Assembly (NCBI RefSeq): GCF_002834385.1
Contig: NZ_PITQ01000013.1
Coordinates: 62,001-126,000, forward strand
Source: Rahnella sp. AA
GTDB taxonomy: Bacteria > Pseudomonadota > Gammaproteobacteria > Enterobacterales > Enterobacteriaceae
Reading direction: 5' to 3'
DNA: 64,000 nucleotides
Position numbers and translations under genes: made by a program. Positions 35,871 through 44,151 of this stretch are shown in pieces. Below the pieces are notes generated by a model. The model did no database searches, was not told the DNA's origin, and was given only the letters and a program-made list of their open reading frames with translations. Position 1 is the first letter of the stretch, and every line of letters begins with the position of its first letter.

Positions 35871-37735
35871 ATAAATGGGTGACCGTTCTCCTGTGGTGCG
35901 CATTGCTTTTCGTGATGGCATCACTTTTTTGGGTGTTATCCGCTAACGCCAATGACCAGTACAACGCCGGTTCGGGTTATGCCGGCAGCATTAAAGACAG
36001 CAGTGGAAAAACCATTACGGGTTTTGACCCGTCTGCTGCATTACCCAACTACACGGCAAATCCCACCGAATCGGGCTACTACGGCGGCGTGACGGCGGGC
36101 AGTACCAACCTCGATACGCAGGGTAATCAGGCGCTGGCCACCAGCGAGGCGGGCAAGGCCATCACCGACTCGATACTCAATAACCCGAAAGATCCCATTT
36201 CGAGGGATGCGCCGTTTATCAGCGCCGGTACCGAGGCGCAGGCTAACGCTGAAAGCGTCACTGATGGCTCGTTTGACGGCTGTGAGGCGCAGCAGGTCAG
36301 CAAAACCGAGTACACCACGCATATCTGCGAGCGGGATATTAACGTGACGCGCACCTGTACCCGCGATGCCACCATCATCGGGCAATATTACCCGGTCAAC
36401 GTGCAAAAAAGCCTGCGTATCACAGCATTTTCCTACAACAAAGAGAGCGGGCACCTGCGCGCCGACTTTGTCTCACCGGTCACCGGCACGGTACTGGCCG
36501 CCAGTTTTGACTTTGTTCGCGCCGTCTCGACCGGCGGCTACACGCAGTCTACGACAATTTCGCTGCTGGGCACGTCGGCGACGGTGCCGAAATACGGCAA
36601 TGGCAACTACGGGCTAAACACCAAAAATTACGCCCTGACGGCCGGGCAAACGCAGAGCGTTTATTTTGTGGTGAACCAGAGTCAGCATCAGGACACGTTT
36701 TTAAGCGCCATGCTCGACAACCTTAAAAGCGGAACAACGACCTTCGTGCTCAACATGACCGTGATGGTTCAGGAGCAGGAGTGGCGGGGACAGCCCAGCT
36801 GGCCGGGTGCCTGTGCGCTGTCGCAGGAAGTGGGCGCGGCACTGGTCAGCAGCACTTGTTCCGTGGGCGGCGGCGAACGTCAGATTGTGGTCGACGGCGT
36901 TGCGCACAGCGTGTACAGCGACTGCTGGCAGTACACCGACACCTACCGGACGCAGGAAGCCGACGCAGGCACCTGTGCCACTTATGCCGCCAATTCCGCC
37001 TGTACGCTGGCCACCCAGCAGTGCGCGTACTATCTCGACGGGATTTGTCTGCATCAGAACGTGACCTACAGCTGTGAAAAGAAAATCACCGGCACGGCCA
37101 TGCTGTGTGGCGGGGAAGTGTTTTGTTCGGACGGCTCCTGCGCGCAGATCGTGGGTGGCCAGAGCGACAGCTTCCAGAAAGCCGTCTCCCAGCTCGCCGC
37201 CGTCGCCGCTGCGGGTAAAGATGTCGCGGCGATGAATGACGTCAATGTCAGCGCCTTTACCGGTCGCGGCCAGTCGTGCCGCAAGGCGGCGGTCGGCTTT
37301 AACAACTGCTGCAAAGCGTCCGGCTGGGGCAGCGACGTGGGGCTGGCCAACTGCAGCAGCGATGAAAAGGCCCTGGGAAAGGCGAAAGAGCGCCTTCTGA
37401 CGGTGGATGTGGGCGAATACTGCAGCAAAAAAGTGCTGGGCGTGTGTCTTGAGAAAAAGCGCAGCTACTGCGTATTTGACTCCAAGCTTGCCCAGATTGT
37501 TCAGCAGCAGGGACGTCAGTGGCAGCTGGGGATCGGCTTTGGCTCAGCCGAATCCCCGAACTGTGCCGGCATCAACGTCGCGCAGCTGCAGGCGCTGAAC
37601 TTCGCCATCATGGATTTTAAAAACTTCTATGCCGACCTGGAAAACGGCTCCGCCATCCCGGACGGTGACGCCCTGGCTGAGCGCATCAAAGAACAGGTTG
37701 CGGCGCAGATGCAGCAGGCGGGAGGCGGAAAATGA
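35867..37735 (+). CDS. traN: Mating-pair stabilisation protein TraN
   Basis: This 622-residue cysteine-rich outer-membrane protein (F TraN is 602) has an N-terminal signal (VLLWCALLFVMASLFWVLSA). The conserved C-terminal cysteine-rich part has FNNCCKASGWGSDVGLANC and the CSKKVLGVCLEKK segment. The central region (about 140-330) is the variable surface part that selects the recipient outer-membrane receptor. It probably determines the host preference of this plasmid. Confidence 0.96.
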   Translation: MNKWVTVLLWCALLFVMASLFWVLSANANDQYNAGSGYAGSIKDSSGKTITGFDPSAALPNYTANPTESGYYGGVTAGSTNLDTQGNQALATSEAGKAITDSILNNPKDPISRDAPFISAGTEAQANAESVTDGSFDGCEAQQVSKTEYTTHICERDINVTRTCTRDATIIGQYYPVNVQKSLRITAFSYNKESGHLRADFVSPVTGTVLAASFDFVRAVSTGGYTQSTTISLLGTSATVPKYGNGNYGLNTKNYALTAGQTQSVYFVVNQSQHQDTFLSAMLDNLKSGTTTFVLNMTVMVQEQEWRGQPSWPGACALSQEVGAALVSSTCSVGGGERQIVVDGVAHSVYSDCWQYTDTYRTQEADAGTCATYAANSACTLATQQCAYYLDGICLHQNVTYSCEKKITGTAMLCGGEVFCSDGSCAQIVGGQSDSFQKAVSQLAAVAAAGKDVAAMNDVNVSAFTGRGQSCRKAAVGFNNCCKASGWGSDVGLANCSSDEKALGKAKERLLTVDVGEYCSKKVLGVCLEKKRSYCVFDSKLAQIVQQQGRQWQLGIGFGSAESPNCAGINVAQLQALNFAIMDFKNFYADLENGSAIPDGDALAERIKEQVAAQMQQAGGGK

Positions 37736-38475
37736 GACATGCACTCTGTCTGCTCATTCTGCTGGCTGCAACGGCGCAGGCCAACCAGCCGGCGCTGAAT
37801 GATTCGGTCGGCTGGCACTGGTACAACGAGCCGCAGGATGAAGATGAATCAGAACTGACAGCGCCGGCACCTGTCATGACGCCGTCAGAGCAAAAAGCGC
37901 AGCTGCAGCAGGCGACGAAAGCCGCGCTGGACACCGCCATTTTGTACCCGACGCCGCAGAACTTTAAGCGCTATATGACATTGCAGAATTTCTGGACGGG
38001 CAAGGCGGGCGAGTTCAGCCAGTCGGCGAAGCAGGCCATGCTGATGTACCCCGAACTGGACTACAACCTCAAATTCAGCCACTACAACGGCACGGTGCCC
38101 GCGCAGCTGCAGGCCGATCAGGTGAAGGCGAAAGACGCCATTGCAGCGCTCACCGCCGACCACGGGCTGTTCTTTTTCTACCGGGGTAAAGAGCCGCGCG
38201 ACAGCCTGCTGGCCAGCGTGGTGAAAGACTTCTGCGCCGGGAACGGGATCAGCCTGATTGCTATCAGCGTGGACGGGGCGATAAGCCCGACGCTGCCGCA
38301 AAGCCGCACCGATACCGGTCAGGCACAGAAAATGGGGATCCGCTATTTTCCGGCGCTGTTTCTGGTCAATCCGCGTGATGAAAGCTATCAGCCGGTGGCC
38401 TACGGATTTATCACGCCCGATGACCTGTCGAAGCAGTTTTTAAACGTGGCCACCGGCTTTAAGCCGAACTTTTAA
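37732..38475 (+). CDS. traF: Conjugal transfer protein TraF
   Basis: The 247-residue periplasmic protein starts with a signal peptide (ALCLLILLAATAQA) and then GWHWYNEP, which is characteristic of TraF. It has a C-terminal thioredoxin fold (HGLFFFYRGKEPRDSLLASV) that lacks CXXC. F TraF also has 247 residues. It is needed for pilus assembly and overlaps traN by 4 bp. Confidence 0.95.
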   Translation: MRHALCLLILLAATAQANQPALNDSVGWHWYNEPQDEDESELTAPAPVMTPSEQKAQLQQATKAALDTAILYPTPQNFKRYMTLQNFWTGKAGEFSQSAKQAMLMYPELDYNLKFSHYNGTVPAQLQADQVKAKDAIAALTADHGLFFFYRGKEPRDSLLASVVKDFCAGNGISLIAISVDGAISPTLPQSRTDTGQAQKMGIRYFPALFLVNPRDESYQPVAYGFITPDDLSKQFLNVATGFKPNF

Positions 38476-38485
38476 GGGACTAATC

Positions 38486-39028
38486 ATGATGCGTAAACGT
38501 ATAAAAACGGCCTGCTTATCTGCGCTTTTGCTGAGCCTCACCGCGCAGGCGTCGACCAGGGATGACATCCGGGCGATAGAGGCAGCTAAAGGAAATCCTT
38601 CCACGTCAGCGCCGGTTGAGCCTGCTAAATCCGCTGTGAAACCGGCCCGCTGGGCAACACTGAGTAACGGTCAGCGCGTCAACCTGAACGACTGGAAAGT
38701 CGTGGTGTTTATGCAGTCCACCTGCGCGTACTGCCAGCGGTTTGACCCGATGCTAAAAGCATTTTCGGAGGAAAGCGGCCTGTCGGTGACGGCGTTCAGC
38801 CTCGATGCAAAAGGTGACGCGGCATTCCCGGATGCGCTGCAGGCGACGCCGGAGGTTATGGTGCAGTTCTTCACGCCGGGCATGCCGGTGGCCACGCCAA
38901 CCACCTTTCTAGTCAACGTCCACACGCTGGCCACCTATCCGCTGTTGCAGGGTGCGGTGGACAAACCGGCGCTGGCTTCGCGTCTGGATGAGGTGTTTCA
39001 GGTCGCGATGAGCGGGAGAGTGAAATGA
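38486..39028 (+). CDS. trbB: Disulfide isomerase TrbB
   Basis: The 180-residue protein (F TrbB 181) has a signal peptide and a thioredoxin fold with the active-site CAYC in FMQSTCAYCQRFDPML, and the cis-Pro in VATPTTF. It should form and isomerise disulfides in cysteine-rich transfer proteins such as TraN, TraU and TraH. Confidence 0.93.
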   Translation: MMRKRIKTACLSALLLSLTAQASTRDDIRAIEAAKGNPSTSAPVEPAKSAVKPARWATLSNGQRVNLNDWKVVVFMQSTCAYCQRFDPMLKAFSEESGLSVTAFSLDAKGDAAFPDALQATPEVMVQFFTPGMPVATPTTFLVNVHTLATYPLLQGAVDKPALASRLDEVFQVAMSGRVK

Positions 39029-39306
39029 GGTTTTCATTCTTCAAAAACCGGCCTGGCAGTCAGCCAGACTCGCTGCTTAAGACGATTTCACTGTATGTGA
39101 TATTAGCCGGACTGCTAATTCTGGTTGCCGTCGGCCTGTCTTTTGGCCTGTGGGGGTTCCTGCACAAGCCGCTTCCCCTCGGCTTTTTTGTGGCGGGTGT
39201 GACCGTCACTGCTGCGGGATGTGCTGGACTGATGGTGGATGATGCGATGCGGGTTATTACGTGTCAGTGGCGTAAATACAACGCACGCAAAGGTGGCACA
39301 CGATGA
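39025..39306 (+). CDS. Small membrane protein in the TraQ position, 93 aa
   Basis: The protein has two hydrophobic segments (LYVILAGLLILVAVGLSFGL and GFFVAGVTVTAAGCAGLMV) and basic ends. F TraQ (94 aa), the inner-membrane chaperone of pilin, has a similar size and topology and lies near trbB, but I see no clear sequence identity. It overlaps trbB and traH by 4 bp. Confidence 0.65.
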   Translation: MRFSFFKNRPGSQPDSLLKTISLYVILAGLLILVAVGLSFGLWGFLHKPLPLGFFVAGVTVTAAGCAGLMVDDAMRVITCQWRKYNARKGGTR

Positions 39307-40658
39307 AGAGAACGACACTCACCTTTCTTATCGCCTTGCTGTTTGCCACACCTGTTTGTGCGGATGTGAACAGCGACATGAACAACTTCTTCGGCAAGCT
39401 GGGCTTTGACGGCAACACTTCAAGGCCGCAGGTCTGGCAGGGGCAGGCGGCGGGCTATGCCAGCGGTGGCTCGATGTATATGCGCACCTCCGTACGGCAA
39501 ATCCAGATGGTCTCCCTGTCATTACCCAGCATGAGTGCCGGCTGCGGGGGGATTGACGCCTATCTCGGTTCTTTTTCACACATCAACGGTGAGGAACTGC
39601 AGCGCTTTGTGAAACAAATCATGGGCAACGCGGCGGGCTACTTTTTCGACCTTGCCCTGCAGACCACCGTCCCGGAAATGAAGCAGGCCAAGGACTTCCT
39701 GCAAAAGCTGGCCTCGGATGTGAACAGCGCCAATATGTCGAGTTGCCAGGCGGCGCAGGGCATCGTCGGCGGGCTATTCCCGCGCACGGCGGTGAGTCAG
39801 AAAAAGGTGTGCCAGGACATTGCCGGCGAAAGCAACCTGTTCTCCGACTGGGCAGCGTCACAGCAGGGCTGCACGGTGGGCGGCAGCTATGACAGCGTCA
39901 CCAACAAGGCCAGCGACAAGACCAAAGATCAGGTCATGAAAAACAAGAACGTGATGTGGGATGCCATTAAAGAGAAGGGCATGTTCAGCAGCAATCAGAC
40001 GCTGGCCGAGTTTGCGATGAGTCTGACCGGCTCACTGATTTATGACGCCAACGGGCAGATAAAAATCCTGTCTCCGATCACCACCAATGAGGACGTGCTG
40101 AAGGCGATGATGAACGGCGGCAGTGCGAACATCTACGCCTGCGACAGTAGTGATTTGTGCCTGAACCCGAGGCTGACCAGCATCACTATCAGTGCGGGAA
40201 ATTCCATGAACGGCCAGGTTATCGCCCTGCTCAAAGGCATTCAGGACAAGGCGGTGAGTGATGACCCGCTTTCTGTGGCTGAAAAGGGTTTTCTGGAAGC
40301 GACCAGCATTCCGGTGCTGCGCTATCTGGTCGACCCGCTGTCGGTCAATATCGGCCCCGCCGTGGTGTATCAGCTGGCTGACTACATCGGCTACGACATC
40401 ATGATGCAGTACATGAACGAGATGATTAAGCAGGTCCGCACGCTGATGGGGGGTAAAAGCTATCCGGGTGAGGTGGCCGACCAGCTCGACAAAAGCCTGA
40501 CCCAGGCGACCACGCTGATTGCCGAACTACAGACGCGGGTGCAGATCAAACAGGATGCGGTGATGGCGGTAGAAAGGCAGATGAGTTATCTGCGCCAACA
40601 GGTCTCAAGCCGTCTTATTCAGCGCTATCAGGGCAACTACCGGTTTACGGGAGAATAA
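39303..40658 (+). CDS. traH: Conjugal transfer protein TraH
   Basis: The 451-residue protein (F TraH 458) has a signal peptide (TLTFLIALLFATPVCA) and the typical MNNFFGKLGFDGNTSRPQVW start of the mature part. C-terminal coiled-coil residues follow. It belongs to the outer-membrane pilus assembly group with TraF, TraW and TrbI. Confidence 0.96.
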   Translation: MKRTTLTFLIALLFATPVCADVNSDMNNFFGKLGFDGNTSRPQVWQGQAAGYASGGSMYMRTSVRQIQMVSLSLPSMSAGCGGIDAYLGSFSHINGEELQRFVKQIMGNAAGYFFDLALQTTVPEMKQAKDFLQKLASDVNSANMSSCQAAQGIVGGLFPRTAVSQKKVCQDIAGESNLFSDWAASQQGCTVGGSYDSVTNKASDKTKDQVMKNKNVMWDAIKEKGMFSSNQTLAEFAMSLTGSLIYDANGQIKILSPITTNEDVLKAMMNGGSANIYACDSSDLCLNPRLTSITISAGNSMNGQVIALLKGIQDKAVSDDPLSVAEKGFLEATSIPVLRYLVDPLSVNIGPAVVYQLADYIGYDIMMQYMNEMIKQVRTLMGGKSYPGEVADQLDKSLTQATTLIAELQTRVQIKQDAVMAVERQMSYLRQQVSSRLIQRYQGNYRFTGE

Positions 40659-40659
40659 A

Positions 40660-43503
40660 ATGGACGTTATTTACACTATCAGCGGCGGCGCATGGTTTCG
40701 GGATTCACTGAATGCCGTTGCAGCCTTTACCCAGTCGGATACCGGCCGCAGTCTGATGACGATTGGCACCGTACTGTCTGTCGTGACCTGCGCCGTTGCC
40801 TGGATACGCACCCACGATATTTTCACACTGGTGAAATGGGCCATGATCCTCACGATTATTAACGTGCTGATAAATGTGACCCGGCCGGTACAAATCATCG
40901 ATGCGACCAGCCCGCATGAAGTCTATCAGGTGGATAACGTCCCTGTCGGACTGGTACTGCCGGCGACGATGATCACCACCGTCGGACACGGTCTGGTGGC
41001 CGGATATGAGTTCTTTATGCATCAGCCCGACGCGCTGGCCTACAGCCAGACGGGGATGTTGTTCGGCGCGACGCTGGTTGGCAGCAGCACGGACTATGAG
41101 TCGGTCAGTGCGGAACAAACCGACATGTTCGCGGACTATGTTCAGAATTGCGTGGTCGGGGACATGCTGCTCAATAAGAAATACAGCATGAACGACCTGA
41201 TGAACAGCGCAGACCCTTATACGCTGATCTTCAGCAAGCCCAGCCCGCTGCGCGGCATGTTTAACGAGGAGGGCAAGTTTATGACCTGCCAGGAGTCGGC
41301 GGCCATCCTGCAGAAGATGATGAACACCGACGCCAGCGTCGGAGGCACCACGTGGACGCATTATATCCGCAAGTATCTGGGCGACAAGCCTGAGCGGGCC
41401 GCGCTGTACAGCCAGCTGATGGGTGACAGTTACCAGTATTTTTACGGCGCAGGCAAAAGTGCCAGCGAGATTATGCGTCATAACGTCACCCTCAACGCCC
41501 TGCGTCACGGCTTTGCAGGCTATGCGGCGCGCAACGGGGATACAGCCAGCTTAGTTAACCTGTCGGCGGAGTCCTCGTTTGCCAAAATGCGCATGTCGCA
41601 GGCCACCAGTGCCAGCATCGCCACCCGTACGCTGCCGGTGATGCAGACGGTGTTGACCGGCGTGCTGATTGGCCTGTTCCCGCTGCTGCTGGTGATTGCC
41701 ATGATCAGCACGCTGTCGTTTGAGGTTATGAAAGGCTACATGTTCACGTTCGCATATCTGCAGAGCTGGCCGGTATTGTTTGCGATCCTGAACAACGCCA
41801 TGAATTCGAATCTGCAGGAGAAAACCAGCGGTATCGCGGTGACGCTGTCCAATCTGTCAGAAAGACAGCAGATGTTCTCCGATGTCGGTACAACCGCAGG
41901 CTGGCTGGCGTTGTCCATTCCTTTCCTTGCCTTCTATCTGGTTAAAGGGCTGGGCAACGGTGTGTCGCAGGCGGGCAGTTATCTGGGTTCCGCCATGCAG
42001 AGTTCTGCGTCGCAGTCCTCTTCACAGGCCGTGGACGGCAACTGGTCGTTCAACAACATGCAGACGGATAACGTGCAGGGCGGCAAGTGGGACACCAACA
42101 GCAGCCACGCCAGCGGGCAGATAACCAATCAGACCGGCACCGGCGCACTGGTCACGCAGACCGGGGACGGGGGGACGGTCTACAACACGACCAGCGCGAT
42201 GTCGAAATTGCCGATGGATATCAACTTTGGGAAAGCTGAGAGCAGTGCGGCGCAGCGTTCTGCCCGTGAAAGTTTGGCTGAGTCCCAAAGCCACCTGTCG
42301 GGGTACAACCACTCGGTGAACAGTGCTTTCAATCAGGTGAAACAGTTTGCCTCACAGTCTGGAAATAGCTCTACGCTGACGCTGGGGGCGGACACCTCAC
42401 ATGCACGTCAGATTACGGAAGGCAGTAGTATCATGGCGTCACAAGCTAAATCTTATGCTGAGCGAAATCATATCAGCGAGAATCAAGCGTTTAGTGAATT
42501 ACATGAACAAGCTGAACGTCTTCAGAAGGGCTACGGTATTGGGGGAAGTATTGGATTTGATTCCAGCCGACAAGTTGCAGGAAAAATGGCAGGATTTGCT
42601 ACCGGCGTAGCAGTTAAAGGTGATCTACATGGAAGTATTGACAAAACAAAAACGGATGGTGATTCGCATAATACTCAAAAATCTTCATCAAGCGCTACAG
42701 ATAAATCGGAAGATAAAACTAACCAAGAGGTCTTAAACTTTAAGAAAGGCATGGACATGGTCACCAGCGCTCGGACTTCTGAATCGGGTAGTCACGCTGA
42801 TAATTCGTCCAATTCTAAGCTTGAGCAGCTGAGTGCCACATTGACTGAGGCCGACAGTCAATACCAGCAATATACCGACAGTATGACCCGAAGCCACGAA
42901 TACAGCCAGATTGCTTCTCAATCTGAAACCATGAGTGCTCAGACCCAGAGTAATTATGCGCAGGAGTTTGTGGGCTATGTTCAGGCTCAAGCACCTGAGC
43001 GTGCAGAGGCAATACTGACCAATACGGCCAGCCCGGAAATACGAGCAGACCGGGAACAGCTTGCAGAACAATTCATGAAGGACAAAGTGCATTCCCGTGT
43101 TGAAGGGAATTTCGAGGCGAATCGGGCTTCTCTTTCTGATGGCATGCCTGATGGGGGACATGTAACCATCCATCAAGGCAGTAATGCTTATCAACAGGGG
43201 GAAAGGGAAATTCAGTCCAGATCTGATTCCTCTGCGATCCGCACTGATAACAGCGGTCGTGTAGATACCATGATTGGGGACACAAATCAGAGCTTTACAT
43301 CGTCACAACTGGAGATAAATACAGCAAAAGATGGTATAAATAGTGACCGGAAGGGGTTGAGTCAGGCTCACCAAATGGCCGAAGGTAAATTTGCAAGTGG
43401 ATACTCGGAAGCGACTGAACATCCGACAAAAAACAACCCATCTTTAGACGAGGCCCAACGTAAAATCGACAAAGCCTCTAATAAATTTGGCGTGGAGAAA
43501 TAA
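40660..43503 (+). CDS. traG: TraG, pilus assembly, mating stabilisation and entry exclusion
   Basis: The 947-residue protein (F TraG 938) has an N-terminal multi-pass membrane half (residues about 30-70 and 330-450), needed for pilus assembly, and a long periplasmic C-terminal half. In F the C-terminal half includes the part recognised by the TraS of the recipient. From about residue 585 (position 42410) base composition becomes visibly more AT-rich, and it stays so through the following traS gene. Confidence 0.96.
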   Translation: MDVIYTISGGAWFRDSLNAVAAFTQSDTGRSLMTIGTVLSVVTCAVAWIRTHDIFTLVKWAMILTIINVLINVTRPVQIIDATSPHEVYQVDNVPVGLVLPATMITTVGHGLVAGYEFFMHQPDALAYSQTGMLFGATLVGSSTDYESVSAEQTDMFADYVQNCVVGDMLLNKKYSMNDLMNSADPYTLIFSKPSPLRGMFNEEGKFMTCQESAAILQKMMNTDASVGGTTWTHYIRKYLGDKPERAALYSQLMGDSYQYFYGAGKSASEIMRHNVTLNALRHGFAGYAARNGDTASLVNLSAESSFAKMRMSQATSASIATRTLPVMQTVLTGVLIGLFPLLLVIAMISTLSFEVMKGYMFTFAYLQSWPVLFAILNNAMNSNLQEKTSGIAVTLSNLSERQQMFSDVGTTAGWLALSIPFLAFYLVKGLGNGVSQAGSYLGSAMQSSASQSSSQAVDGNWSFNNMQTDNVQGGKWDTNSSHASGQITNQTGTGALVTQTGDGGTVYNTTSAMSKLPMDINFGKAESSAAQRSARESLAESQSHLSGYNHSVNSAFNQVKQFASQSGNSSTLTLGADTSHARQITEGSSIMASQAKSYAERNHISENQAFSELHEQAERLQKGYGIGGSIGFDSSRQVAGKMAGFATGVAVKGDLHGSIDKTKTDGDSHNTQKSSSSATDKSEDKTNQEVLNFKKGMDMVTSARTSESGSHADNSSNSKLEQLSATLTEADSQYQQYTDSMTRSHEYSQIASQSETMSAQTQSNYAQEFVGYVQAQAPERAEAILTNTASPEIRADREQLAEQFMKDKVHSRVEGNFEANRASLSDGMPDGGHVTIHQGSNAYQQGEREIQSRSDSSAIRTDNSGRVDTMIGDTNQSFTSSQLEINTAKDGINSDRKGLSQAHQMAEGKFASGYSEATEHPTKNNPSLDEAQRKIDKASNKFGVEK

Positions 43504-43515
43504 ATGGAGGGAGCC

Positions 43516-44076
43516 ATGAAAGTAACTCATGCAATGATTAGAGATGATGTGGATAACATAGTTCGGGTTTTGAAATCATCGGAGGGTAATATCCCATCGT
43601 TTTTTTCAATATTCGTGCCTGGATTAAAAGTATCACTATGCACCATTGTTTTTCAGGCGATATCTTTTATACGGCCGATCATGGAAGGTATGCCGTTGAA
43701 CATGTTTACTCTGTTCCCATTACTTTTCTCGACTTGTCTCGCTATTTTTATTTTTTTTACGTCATCATCAATAATGGGACGGTTTTTGTCTTTGCCTCCT
43801 GAGGTTAGAGAGAACAGCATGGTTATTAGGTTTTATTCTGCTCGGGTAAAAATGTATCTTTACGTTTGGTTGCTAATGGGATTGGCGGTTGCTTTATTTA
43901 CCTGTTTGTTAAATCTAGACCCTGAGGTTACTTGTATTACTCAATTCGTGAGTTTGATAGTTTTATACTTCATTAGTACTATAGATTTAGGAAGGTATGA
44001 CTTTTCAATATTTACGTCTGCGATATCCGCATGGCGGGGGAAGAAACCTGACGGTACGCTTAAAAAACCCGAGTAA
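43516..44076 (+). CDS. traS: Entry exclusion protein, TraS-like
   Basis: The start at 43516 is chosen because GGAGGGAG lies just upstream; an ATG at 43504 in the same frame would place that ribosome-binding site inside the gene. The 186-residue product has four likely membrane segments and no other motif. TraS proteins vary greatly among F-like plasmids, so this call rests on topology, size and position between traG and traD. It blocks redundant transfer by interacting with the donor TraG. No traT follows. Confidence 0.75.
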   Translation: MKVTHAMIRDDVDNIVRVLKSSEGNIPSFFSIFVPGLKVSLCTIVFQAISFIRPIMEGMPLNMFTLFPLLFSTCLAIFIFFTSSSIMGRFLSLPPEVRENSMVIRFYSARVKMYLYVWLLMGLAVALFTCLLNLDPEVTCITQFVSLIVLYFISTIDLGRYDFSIFTSAISAWRGKKPDGTLKKPE

Positions 44077-44101
44077 ACACTGACTGAATTTGACTACTAA
44101 A

Positions 44102-44121
44102 CCTCACGTCACGGCGTGAGG
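44102..44121. promoter_or_regulatory. Hairpin between traS and traD
   Basis: CCTCACG and CGTGAGG with a 6-base loop. There is no T-run, so it is more likely an RNA-processing or stability element than a full terminator. Confidence 0.5.
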
Positions 44122-44151
44122 TCTGGCCCTCCCTTTGCCTAAGGATAAGGT

